This document shows, piece by piece, positions 1 to 7,445 of a DNA stretch of 64,000 nt. The position numbers and the translations under genes are program-made. The stretch lies in the NCBI GenBank assembly GCA_964640665.1, contig CAZXHT010000009.1, positions 26,540 through 90,539 on the forward strand, read 5' to 3'. Numbering within the stretch: position 1 is the first letter of the stretch; each line of letters starts with the position of its first letter. This DNA is from DATKYQ01 sp964640665 (GTDB taxonomy: Bacteria; Myxococcota; B64-G9). The notes under the pieces are model-generated. The model had not been told where the DNA came from, did not search any database, and saw only the letters and a program-made list of their open reading frames with translations.

Positions 1-192
1 CCTGAAGCGCCGGTTTCTCTTGCAGGCAGCGGCAACGATTTCCGCGCTTCCGTCAACACTGCCGTCGTCGACCAGCAGAATCTCGTAGCACCTGGTGCAG
101 GCGCGGGCGGCACGCTCGATGACGGCAAGATTGGCCGAGAGGTTTTCCTCCTCGTTGTAAAACGGAACCAGCAGGGTGAGATCGGGTAACAT
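1..192 (-). CDS. Glycosyltransferase family 2, N-terminal part (runs off the window)
   Basis: The minus strand from the ATG at 192 reads MLPDLTLLVPFYNEEENLSA, followed by YEILLVDDGSVDG. This is the GT-A nucleotide-sugar binding fold of family 2 glycosyltransferases, with the DDGS-type motif in which the aspartates coordinate metal and UDP. The 'PFYNEEENL' opening resembles polyprenyl-phosphate sugar transferases (DPM1-like). Only 64 codons are inside the window. The gene starts 7 nt after the stop of the upstream acyltransferase, so the two are probably one operon in a surface-glycan locus. The acceptor cannot be told from this fragment. Confidence 0.85.
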   Translation of the reverse strand, partial: MLPDLTLLVPFYNEEENLSANLAVIERAARACTRCYEILLVDDGSVDGSAEIVAAACKRNRRFR

Positions 193-199
193 GCGCACC

Positions 200-718
200 T
201 CAGCCGGGCCGCCGGATGCTGCGAGCCGGCACACCGGCAACCACGTCGCCCGGCTCGACATCTTTGGTGACCACCGTCCCGGCTCCCACCTGGGCACGGC
301 TGCCCACGCTGACACCGGGCAGAAGCACGGCTCCGGCGCCGATGTCGGCCCCGTCTTCCACGACGACTTCTCCCGCATCGAGCGGGGTGTCGATGATGGC
401 AGTCAGCGAATCGCCTCCCCGGTGCGCGGAAGAGATAATCTTCACCCCGGGCCCGAGCCCCACCCGCCGGCCGAGGCGCACGCCTCCGTAACTGTTGATC
501 AAGCAGCCCGGCCCGATCCAGCAGCCGTCCCCGATAACCAGAGGCCCTTGCGGATAGGCCCGCAAGAAAGAGCCGTGCCCGATGTAGACGCCCCCTCCCA
601 GGCGCACCCTGTCCGGCCCGAAGATGCGCACGCCGGGCTCGATGATTGTCCCGGGGCCACAGGCGGCAAGTAAGGCAACGTCCGGCGTCCCCGCGCCGAG
701 GCCGACGCGATCAGCCAC
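200..718 (-). CDS. Hexapeptide-repeat (left-handed beta-helix) acyltransferase
   Basis: The 172-residue protein is built of hexapeptide-type turns such as IEPGVRIFG, IGDGCWIGPG and IGAGAVLLPGVSVG. It ends in VEPGDVVAGVPARSIRR, the usual C-terminal signature of LbH O- or N-acetyltransferases (maltose acetyltransferase/WbbJ-like). His99 in SSAHRGG is placed like the catalytic histidine of the family. Such enzymes acetylate sugars of cell-surface polysaccharides using acetyl-CoA. The start overlaps the end of the ATPase gene upstream by 8 nt, and the glycosyltransferase follows closely, so it is translated as part of a glycan operon. The acceptor sugar is unknown. Confidence 0.88.
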   Translation of the reverse strand: MADRVGLGAGTPDVALLAACGPGTIIEPGVRIFGPDRVRLGGGVYIGHGSFLRAYPQGPLVIGDGCWIGPGCLINSYGGVRLGRRVGLGPGVKIISSAHRGGDSLTAIIDTPLDAGEVVVEDGADIGAGAVLLPGVSVGSRAQVGAGTVVTKDVEPGDVVAGVPARSIRRPG

Positions 719-2156
719 CGGCCGCCTCGTCGTTATCGGTCGGGCGGGGGCTGCCGGCGAGATCTTCTAGGTCGAAGAGCAAAACATCGTCCTCTCCGGC
801 GCGCTTCTTCAGAGCCGGGGTGAACCCGCTCCGCGACCAGAGGGCATAGCCGGTCGTACCGGAGTATCCACCGATATCCGCCGTCACGGCGCCGGTATTG
901 GCGATCAACTTGTCGAGGACATCCACCCCGACCCGGCACCTGCTCCACTTGCACTCGCCGAGAAGCACCCCCCCGCCATCGCGCACGGCGACGATGTCCA
1001 CCTCTGCCGCGGCACGCCACCAGCCGCCGATGCGGTCATAACACTCGGGCAACAGGCCGGCCGTGTTCAACGCCCACAGGTGTTGTAAACAGATCTCCTC
1101 GAAGGCGAGCGAGACTTGCTGGTCGAGCCAGGGTGCGATCTTGGTCCGGTAAACCTGCCGCGGATCGCCGGCCTCCAGAGCGCTGCGATTCGGCAACACG
1201 AACCGGAACCAGAAGCGAAACAAGGGATCCGCCAGCCGGTATCGACCACGGCGGCTGCGCTCCGGGTTGCGTTCGGTCACCGGTATGCGCCGTTCGATCA
1301 CCCGCAACCCGCGCAGGGTGTCGAGATACCTGCTCGTGACGCCCCGATCCCTCAATCCCGCCCCCTGGGCGATTTCATTGGGGGTCGTGCGGCCGAAGGC
1401 CACGGCGCGGCACAACGAGAAGTATATCCGCGGGTCGCGAAGCTCCTCCATGAGCAGAAAGCGCGGCTCGTTGTAGAGCGGCGCCCCCCTGGACAGGATG
1501 GCGGCGAGGACATTTTCCTTGATCGAACGTCCGCTGTCGAAACGCTCGAGGTAGGCGGGCACGCCGCCGAGAATACCGAAGGAGGTCACCTGCTCGTCTA
1601 TCCGGTATTCGGGCAAGAAAAGCCGCGCCTGCCTGAAGCGCAGGGGTCCGAGCAGATACTCGCCGGTTCTCCGGCCGTAGAGCGGATTCTTGGCCCCGAG
1701 TATCTCCCGTTCCATGAAGGAAACATATGAACCGCAGAGTACGAGGTGAAGTCGGCTGTCCGCGATCTCCGCGTCCCAGAGACGCTGGATGACAGAGGGA
1801 AGCGAAGGATCCGCCGCGCAGAGATAAGGGAACTCGTCCAGGACCAAAAGCAGCGGTTGCTCGCGCGAGCGGCCGGCCACGAAGCGCAGGGCCGCCTCCC
1901 ATGTGGAAAAGACGGCATCCGCGAGCGCAGGCTCTCCCAAACTGCGCGCGGCCACATCCGAGAAGGCCGCGAGCTGATCCGCGCGCGAAGCGGCGTCGGC
2001 GACGAAGAACACGGAGCGACGATTCGCAGAGAAGCGTCGTAACAAGGATGTCTTGCCCACCCGGCGGCGGCCATACAACACAACCAGCGCCGCCCGTTCG
2101 CAAGATGCCTGGGACTCCAGGAATTCGATCTCATCATTGCGATCGAAGAAGCTCAT
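711..2156 (-). CDS. AAA-type ATPase with DUF234 (PD-(D/E)XK-like) C-terminal domain
   Basis: The N-terminal half is an ATPase with Walker A GRRRVGKTSLL near residue 29 and Walker B LLLVLDEFPYL, the arrangement of the archaeal-type ATPase family (PF01637). A winged-helix-like linker follows. The C-terminal DUF234 region contains AEVDIVAVRDGGGVLLGECK, which fits the D...E-x-K pattern of restriction-endonuclease-like folds. I prefer the ATG at 2156 just after GGGAGAG; a TTG eight codons upstream (2180) is also open. Family members are widespread orphan or mobile genes of unknown role. Here it sits between glycan genes without an obvious functional link, so it may be an insertion. Confidence 0.85.
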   Translation of the reverse strand: MSFFDRNDEIEFLESQASCERAALVVLYGRRRVGKTSLLRRFSANRRSVFFVADAASRADQLAAFSDVAARSLGEPALADAVFSTWEAALRFVAGRSREQPLLLVLDEFPYLCAADPSLPSVIQRLWDAEIADSRLHLVLCGSYVSFMEREILGAKNPLYGRRTGEYLLGPLRFRQARLFLPEYRIDEQVTSFGILGGVPAYLERFDSGRSIKENVLAAILSRGAPLYNEPRFLLMEELRDPRIYFSLCRAVAFGRTTPNEIAQGAGLRDRGVTSRYLDTLRGLRVIERRIPVTERNPERSRRGRYRLADPLFRFWFRFVLPNRSALEAGDPRQVYRTKIAPWLDQQVSLAFEEICLQHLWALNTAGLLPECYDRIGGWWRAAAEVDIVAVRDGGGVLLGECKWSRCRVGVDVLDKLIANTGAVTADIGGYSGTTGYALWSRSGFTPALKKRAGEDDVLLFDLEDLAGSPRPTDNDEAAGG

Positions 2157-2207
2157 CTCTCCCTTTTTGTATGTTTTCAAGCAGACTAATCCAGTTCATA
2201 CAAAATG

Positions 2208-3203
2208 TCAACTGCAACTACCGGCCGCCTCCACAGGTTCGATCCGCTGCCGGCGATACCAGTCGAGCGTTCGCTTCAAGCCGCTGTCGAGATTGACGCT
2301 TGGCTCGAAGCCCAACAAGCGCCCGGCCTTCGAGATATCCGGAATCCTGACGTCGACCTCCGGCCCGGCGCGCGTCTCGAACCCGAACGGCAGTTCCGAT
2401 CCCGCAAGCAGACTCACCTTTTCGGCCAGCTCGCGCACCGAAAGCGCGGCTTTGGGATTACCCAGGTTGAATACTTCCCCGACAGCCGCGGGATCGATCA
2501 TGACACGCAGCAGACCGGCGATGAAATCGTCAACGTAACACCAGGCGCGAACCTGGCCTCCGCCGTTTATGAGATTCAGGCGCCTGCCGGCCATCGCCCG
2601 CGAGACGAAGACACGCACCGCGCCCTGGCCCGTCTGTCCCGGGCCGTAGACGTTGAACGGCCTGACGATCGTCACCGGCAGACCGTACTGTTCGTGGTAG
2701 GCCAGGGCCAGACGTTCGGCGGACAGCTTGCCCACCGCGTAGCTCCAGCGTGAGACATTCATTCCCCCGGGCACCAGGGCGCGATCCTCGGCAACTCCCT
2801 CCGCCCGCGGCCCGTACACTTCGGAACTCGATACGATTACCACACGTTCGATGCCGTCGCGCAGATTGCATGCCCCGAGGACATTCTCGGCTCCCAGCAT
2901 GGCCGTGCGCAGCGTGCCCACCGGGTCTGCGCAGACCGCATCGACGCCGGCAACGGATGCCATGTGCACGACGGCGCGGCAGCCATCGAGGGCGCGGGCC
3001 ACGCAGGCCGGGTCGCGCACGTCCCCGCGGATCAACGATACGGAAGGCCGATCGAGCAACGCGGAATGCGCCAGCGAGTTCCTGCGCATGTTGTCCAGCA
3101 AGACGACGGGCGTCCGCCCGCAAAGACGGGCCGCCAGCGAGCTTCCCAAGAACCCGGCCCCGCCGGTAATGAGGATGTTCCCTGGCACCGCTGTCTTCCT
3201 CAA
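2208..3203 (-). CDS. NAD-dependent sugar epimerase/dehydratase (extended SDR)
   Basis: The 331-residue protein has the Rossmann glycine motif GGAGFLGS at its N-terminus (NAD binding). It has a catalytic Tyr-Lys pair in SYAVGKLSAERLA and the downstream RPFNVYGPGQ segment of nucleotide-sugar SDRs. Family relatives include UDP-glucose 4-epimerase and UDP-glucuronate decarboxylase; the sequence alone does not separate these. It probably supplies an activated sugar to the glycosyltransferase encoded to its left. It is the first gene of this leftward group and is divergent from the pilin genes across about 260 bp. Confidence 0.88.
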   Translation of the reverse strand: MRKTAVPGNILITGGAGFLGSSLAARLCGRTPVVLLDNMRRNSLAHSALLDRPSVSLIRGDVRDPACVARALDGCRAVVHMASVAGVDAVCADPVGTLRTAMLGAENVLGACNLRDGIERVVIVSSSEVYGPRAEGVAEDRALVPGGMNVSRWSYAVGKLSAERLALAYHEQYGLPVTIVRPFNVYGPGQTGQGAVRVFVSRAMAGRRLNLINGGGQVRAWCYVDDFIAGLLRVMIDPAAVGEVFNLGNPKAALSVRELAEKVSLLAGSELPFGFETRAGPEVDVRIPDISKAGRLLGFEPSVNLDSGLKRTLDWYRRQRIEPVEAAGSCS

Positions 3204-3314
3204 TTGCCGTGGATTGTCAGTCGCGGTGACAAAAATTGTTACTCACGCGAATCGCGGTCATGGCCGGAAAAAGATAACAGGGCGGAATAAAAAGAAATCC
3301 AGAAAAATGTCGAA

Positions 3315-3330
3315 CGGCATGATAGTTGCT
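3315..3330 (+). promoter_or_regulatory. Sigma-54 (-24/-12) promoter of the first pilin gene
   Basis: CGGCATGATAGTTGCT has GG and GC separated by exactly 10 nt (GG 3316-3317, GC 3328-3329), close to the sigma-54 consensus TGGCACG-N4-TTGCW. Transcription would start near 3341, giving a leader of about 127 nt before the pilin ATG. A PilR-type activator with an intact GAFTGA loop is encoded 7 kb away, which makes sigma-54 control of this pilin gene plausible. Confidence 0.7.
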
Positions 3331-3337
3331 AGCATAG

Positions 3338-3367
3338 TTGACAACGACTTGTGTATCAAGGTATTTT
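3338..3367 (+). promoter_or_regulatory. Possible overlapping sigma-70 promoter
   Basis: A perfect TTGACA (3338-3343) is followed after 18 nt by TATTTT (3362-3367). It lies immediately downstream of the sigma-54 site and could give basal pilin transcription. Spacing is slightly long and the -10 box is only fair. Confidence 0.35.
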
Positions 3368-3467
3368 CGCAGATCATCATGATGGAAGTCGAAAGGAGGT
3401 GCGGTACGCGGATCGTTTTATGGGCAGATCGAAAAATACTCTTCTACTCACGAGAAAAGGAGATAGC

Positions 3468-4094
3468 ATGCTAATGAAGATCAGAAGGAAAATTGGAGCA
3501 AGGGGCTTCACGCTGATCGAGTTGATGATCGTCGTGGCCATCATCGGCATCCTGGCCGCGGTGGCCATCCCCGCCTTCATCAACTACATTCGTAAGTCGA
3601 AGGCCTCGGAGGTCAACGAGAACCTCGACAAGTGCTACAAGGGCATCGTCGACTACTACGACAAGCCGATCGTCCGCTCCGACGGAACTTCCCGTTCATC
3701 CATGTTGCCGGTAGCAATGACACAGATGTGTCCCGGCACCAAGGCCGAGGGGGATCTGGACGGCTCCTCGGGCTTCATCGACTGGCCAAACAATACAGAT
3801 GACCGTAAGGCCTACAATGATATCAACTGGCTGATCACGGACGCCGTCTACGCCTGCTACCAGTATGACGACCTGTCACACGGCAACGCGGCTATGGGAG
3901 ACACCATCATCCCGCACAGCGGCGGGGAGGATACGGGGGCTTTCGTCTGTAAGGCATGGACGGACATCGACAACGACGATGCCATCGCCTTCTGGTGGAA
4001 GGGCGCCTCGTGGCTGGGCAAGTCAAGCGCATTCAGGGCCGGCGCCGTGACAAACGGCTACACGTCAGAGCTGGCGGTAGGTGACGACTGGTAA
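3468..4094 (+). CDS. pilA: Type IV prepilin (PilA-like)
   Basis: The ATG at 3468 follows AAAAGGAGA with good spacing; the open frame extends 39 codons further upstream, but without that support. The product (208 aa) has a short basic leader ending in GARG, then FTLIELMIVVAIIGILAAVA, the prepilin peptidase cleavage site with Phe at +1, Glu at +5 and the hydrophobic assembly helix. The globular part has several cysteines and an acidic TDIDNDDAIAFWW stretch near the end. It would be processed by a prepilin peptidase (not in this window) and assembled by PilB/PilC. It is followed by a close paralogue. It has its own sigma-54-type promoter and a hairpin after the stop, fitting a highly expressed major pilin. 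Confidence 0.9.
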   Translation: MLMKIRRKIGARGFTLIELMIVVAIIGILAAVAIPAFINYIRKSKASEVNENLDKCYKGIVDYYDKPIVRSDGTSRSSMLPVAMTQMCPGTKAEGDLDGSSGFIDWPNNTDDRKAYNDINWLITDAVYACYQYDDLSHGNAAMGDTIIPHSGGEDTGAFVCKAWTDIDNDDAIAFWWKGASWLGKSSAFRAGAVTNGYTSELAVGDDW

Positions 4095-4120
4095 GGGCAG
4101 GCGAGACAGTATAGACCCGA

Positions 4121-4154
4121 GAGAGAGACCGTCCTGCACGGGCCGGTCTCTCTC
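4121..4154 (+). terminator. Strong hairpin after the first pilin gene
   Basis: GAGAGAGACCG (4121-4131) pairs perfectly with CGGTCTCTCTC (4144-4154) across a 12-nt loop, 26 nt after the pilin stop. No U-tract follows. It may therefore be a partial terminator or an mRNA 3'-end stabiliser that raises expression of the first pilin relative to the second. Confidence 0.55.
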
Positions 4155-4202
4155 CGTCATTATCGGCGCCGCTTTGCCTTTCGAAGACTTCGGGGAGAAC
4201 AG

Positions 4203-4820
4203 ATGACAACCAGACCCGGCAAAGAGATCGGAGCACGGGGCTTCACGCTGATCGAGTTGATGATCGTCGTGGCCATCGTCGGCATTCTGGCCGCGGTGGC
4301 CATTCCCGCCTTGATCAACTACATTCGCAGATCGAAGGCCTCGGAGGTCAACGAGAACCTCAACCTGTGTTACAGGGGTGTCGTCGATTTCTACCACAGG
4401 GAAAGAATCGATGCGATTGGTCAGAAATCGTCCTTGGAGATTCCCGCCGCCATGGCGCAAGTCGGCCCGGGTGGCGCATGCGACGCAGCCGGGCTGGATG
4501 GTTCGTTGGGCTTCATCACCTATCCAGCCGGTGCCTTGGCGGACTACAAGTCGATCAACTGGATAATCCAGGACGCCGTCTATGCCTGCTATCGGTATGA
4601 TGATAGCGGACACGGAAACGCGGCGATGCCAAACGCCGATGTGATTGCAGCCGATGATACGGACGGCATCTTCGTGTGCCGGGCCTGGACCGACATCGAC
4701 AACGACGAGAGTATCGCCTACTGGTACAAGGTCGCGTCATGGATAGTCAACAGCGGCTCCTTCAGGGCCGGCGCCGTTGCCAACGGCCTCGAAGCCAAGG
4801 ACGACGGCGACGACTACTAG
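4203..4820 (+). CDS. Second type IV prepilin, paralogue of the first
   Basis: The ATG at 4203 lies after GGGGAGAAC. The 205-residue product begins with a basic leader ending in GARG and then FTLIELMIVVAIVGILAAVA, so it is a class III signal (type IVa prepilin). Residues after the helix (NYIRRSKASEVNENL) are nearly identical to the upstream pilin, and the C-terminal half keeps the DAVYACYRYDD and WTDIDND motifs while the middle diverges. This is a tandem duplication giving major and alternative or minor pilins. I see no separate promoter, so it is probably expressed by read-through of the hairpin at 4121-4154. Confidence 0.9.
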   Translation: MTTRPGKEIGARGFTLIELMIVVAIVGILAAVAIPALINYIRRSKASEVNENLNLCYRGVVDFYHRERIDAIGQKSSLEIPAAMAQVGPGGACDAAGLDGSLGFITYPAGALADYKSINWIIQDAVYACYRYDDSGHGNAAMPNADVIAADDTDGIFVCRAWTDIDNDESIAYWYKVASWIVNSGSFRAGAVANGLEAKDDGDDY

Positions 4821-4884
4821 CGCCGTAAGAACCGCGCTGCCGGAAAGACCGTCGATCTGTCGATCTTGATCCGTACGCCCGGCT

Positions 4885-5709
4885 ATGCTATTCGCACCCA
4901 GGATTGGGCGGAGGCTTGCATTGTCGAGGGGTTGGCTCTCAATTGCAGTAGGGGTTGCGCTTTGCGCCGTCGTTGCCGGATGGGCGCGCGGTAGGCTTGC
5001 CGCCGATATCTCCGCCGAGCGCAATGAACGCGACGCCTACGTGTTCTTGTTGCCGCCGGGAGAGGTGGTAAGGAGCGTCGATCTGGGCTATCACAGTCTG
5101 GCGGCCGATCTGCTCTTCATCCGGGCCAACCTGTATTATGGACGCCACATCCTGGGCGATGAGCACATGCCCTGGCTCTCCGATTTCATCGACATCCTGC
5201 TTACGGTGGATCCCGATTTCAAGAAGGCCTACCTGTGGAGCGCCAACGTCACGACTTTCCGCAAGCGCGGCTACGAGTACAACAAGAACTACACCGAGCA
5301 GGCGATCGGCATTCTCGAGAAGGGCATGCGTCGTTTCGACGACGATTACCGCTTTCCGATGCGCATCGGCTTCAACTATTACTACGACATGGGCGATGCC
5401 TGGCGGGGAATTCCATACTTCGAGATTGCCTCGCAAAAACCGAATGCGCCTTCCTGGCTTCGAGAAAAGCTTGTCGATTTATACGCCAAGAAAGGCCGCC
5501 TCAGGCTGGCCAGGCGAATTTTAGCCGAACTGGTGATGGAAGCCGACGATCCGGTTCTCAAGAAAGGATTGCAAGACCGACTGACAGTCATGATGGATGA
5601 CACCCGGAAAGAAGAGATATCGCGCCGGCGCGCCGCGCTTGTTCACGAGTGGCAAGAGAGCTACGCTTACCTGCCTTTGGACCTGTACCTGCTCATCAGG
5701 GAACGATGA
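4885..5709 (+). CDS. Membrane-anchored TPR-like protein, PilG-like by position
   Basis: The 274-residue protein has an N-terminal signal anchor (about residues 15-35, LSIAVGVALCAVVAGWARG). A periplasmic alpha-helical region resembling tetratricopeptide repeats follows (DPDFKKAYLWSANVT, ILEKGMRRFDDDYRFPMRIG). It ends in an ATGA overlap with the ABC ATPase gene, and the permease follows in the same way, so the three are co-translated. In Myxococcus, pilG-pilH-pilI next to pilA encode such a trio and are needed for pilus assembly. I assign PilG by context only; I cannot confirm sequence homology. No strong ribosome binding site is seen at this start. Confidence 0.6.
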   Translation: MLFAPRIGRRLALSRGWLSIAVGVALCAVVAGWARGRLAADISAERNERDAYVFLLPPGEVVRSVDLGYHSLAADLLFIRANLYYGRHILGDEHMPWLSDFIDILLTVDPDFKKAYLWSANVTTFRKRGYEYNKNYTEQAIGILEKGMRRFDDDYRFPMRIGFNYYYDMGDAWRGIPYFEIASQKPNAPSWLREKLVDLYAKKGRLRLARRILAELVMEADDPVLKKGLQDRLTVMMDDTRKEEISRRRAALVHEWQESYAYLPLDLYLLIRER

Positions 5710-6665
5710 AGAGCGAAAAAACCATAGCCATTCATGTCTCCGCTCTATGCAAATCCTTCCGCACGGGATTGCGACGCAAGCATACCATTGCCCTGCGTGG
5801 ACTGGATCTGGATGTGTCGGCGGGAGAGATCTTCGGCTTTTTAGGCCCCAACGGCGCGGGTAAGACGACCACCATCAAGATCCTGACCGGGCTGTTGCGC
5901 CCGGACGCGGGTCGGATCTCGCTCTTCGGACTCTCTCCGCGTGATGCCCGCGCCAGGCAAAGAATCTCCTTCCTGCCCGAACAGCCTGACTTCTACGACT
6001 ACCTGCGTCCCGGAGAGTTTCTCACACATTGCGGCCGGCTCTCGGGGATGGATTCGACTGTTCTGCGACGCCGTGTGCCCGAGCTTCTCGAAAGGGTGGG
6101 CCTCGATCCGGGCGAGAAGCGCCCGTTGCGCAAGTTTTCCAAAGGCATGTTGCAGCGTGTTGGAATAGCCCAGGTCATGATCGCCGATCCCGATCTTTAC
6201 ATTCTGGACGAGCCCATGGGCGGCCTCGATCCCCTCGGGCGGCGCTGGATCAAGGATCTGATCATCGATCTGGGCCGCGCCGGAAAAACTGTCTTCTTCT
6301 CGTCCCATATCCTGTCGGAGGCCGAGACCGTCTGCGATCGCGTAGCCTTCCTGGACCGGGGCCGCCTGATCGCCCAGGGCGGGCTCGACGAGTTGCTCGC
6401 GACGTCTGTAGGCGCCTGGGAGATTGTCGCGGCCGGCCATGACTGCGGCCGGGACGAAGAGATCGCGGCCTCGGCGACCTCCGTTTTGCCTTCGGGAGCG
6501 GACACCAAGCTCACGGTCGAGGGCGAAGACCAGCCCGGCCGCCTGCTGCGGTTGTTGTTGTCGCGGAGCTACCAGGTTCTCTCGCTGAATCGCCGGCACT
6601 CGTCGCTCGAAGACGTGTTTGTCCGCGCGCTCGCTGAATCCCCTGCCGGCAAGGAGATCTTGTGA
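5706..6665 (+). CDS. pilH: ABC transporter ATP-binding protein (PilH-like)
   Basis: The start is the ATG at 5706 within ATGA of the preceding stop. The 319-residue protein has Walker A GPNGAGKTTTIKIL, signature SKGMLQR and Walker B LYILDEPMGGLDP, then the switch histidine in FFSSHILSE. It is a DRA-type exporter ATPase with an extra C-terminal domain. Together with the permease that follows it would form an ABC-2 exporter in the inner membrane. Placement beside pilins and pilS/R matches PilH of Myxococcus, which is required for type IV pili, but the transported substrate is unknown. Confidence 0.75.
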   Translation: MKSEKTIAIHVSALCKSFRTGLRRKHTIALRGLDLDVSAGEIFGFLGPNGAGKTTTIKILTGLLRPDAGRISLFGLSPRDARARQRISFLPEQPDFYDYLRPGEFLTHCGRLSGMDSTVLRRRVPELLERVGLDPGEKRPLRKFSKGMLQRVGIAQVMIADPDLYILDEPMGGLDPLGRRWIKDLIIDLGRAGKTVFFSSHILSEAETVCDRVAFLDRGRLIAQGGLDELLATSVGAWEIVAAGHDCGRDEEIAASATSVLPSGADTKLTVEGEDQPGRLLRLLLSRSYQVLSLNRRHSSLEDVFVRALAESPAGKEIL

Positions 6666-7432
6666 TGCGGGCAATCCTCTCCGTGGCCTCGGTGACCTTT
6701 CGCGAGTCCATTCGCAACCGGACGGTGCTGGCCGTCCTGTTGGCGGCGATCGGGTTCATCTGCTCCGCCCTTCTGCTTGCGGCCATGGCCTTGGATCAGC
6801 GCGAGCGAGTCATCAAGGACTGGGGTCTTTTCTGCGTCTCGTTTTTCGGCGTGTTGCTCGCAATTCTGATCGGCGTCAACCTGGTGCGCAAGGAACTCAA
6901 GCGCAAGACGCTCTACGTCGTGCTCAGCCGGCCCGTTCATCGCTTCCAGTACGTGATCGGCAAATATCTAGGAATGGGGCTTACACTGCTTGCCGAAGTC
7001 GGGGCGTTGTCGGCGGCGCTCTTTGTCCTGCTGGCGATCGAGGGAGTCGCTCCGGAGGGGCTGATTGTCAAGAGTTTGTGCGCTTCGTTGATTGAAGTTC
7101 TATTCGTGGCGGCCTTGGCGATCTTCTTCGCCTCGTTCTCGTCTCCTTACCTGAGCGGTTTTTTCACGCTGGCCCTGTTCGTGGCGGGACGCTCGTTACC
7201 GGCCTTGAACACCTTGGCCGACAAGGTTGATGCTCCCTTACCCCACCTCTTGTTGAAGTTGGTGTACTACGTCTTACCCGATTTCTCTCTGTTCAACATG
7301 AGCACGCGTGCCGTGCATGGCCTGGCCATTCCCGCCGGCGAGGTGTTGCTGGTAGCATGTTATGGAGTCGGTTATCTCGTCTTGCTGCTGTTCCTGTCCT
7401 GCCTGATTTTTTCCCGGCGCGACATCTCGTGA
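6665..7432 (+). CDS. pilI: ABC-2 type permease (PilI-like)
   Basis: The ATG at 6665 overlaps the stop of the ATPase gene (TGATG); a GTG one codon earlier is also possible. About 255 residues with six predicted membrane helices, including VLLAAIGFICSALLLAAMAL and the conserved loop RKTLYVVLSRPVHRFQYVIG between helices 2 and 3. It is the membrane partner of the preceding ATPase, matching PilI by position. A diverged homologue of nearly all of this protein forms the C-terminal part of the chimeric gene at 37657-38595. Confidence 0.75.
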   Translation: MRAILSVASVTFRESIRNRTVLAVLLAAIGFICSALLLAAMALDQRERVIKDWGLFCVSFFGVLLAILIGVNLVRKELKRKTLYVVLSRPVHRFQYVIGKYLGMGLTLLAEVGALSAALFVLLAIEGVAPEGLIVKSLCASLIEVLFVAALAIFFASFSSPYLSGFFTLALFVAGRSLPALNTLADKVDAPLPHLLLKLVYYVLPDFSLFNMSTRAVHGLAIPAGEVLLVACYGVGYLVLLLFLSCLIFSRRDIS

Positions 7433-7445
7433 GCCGGGTGCCCGC

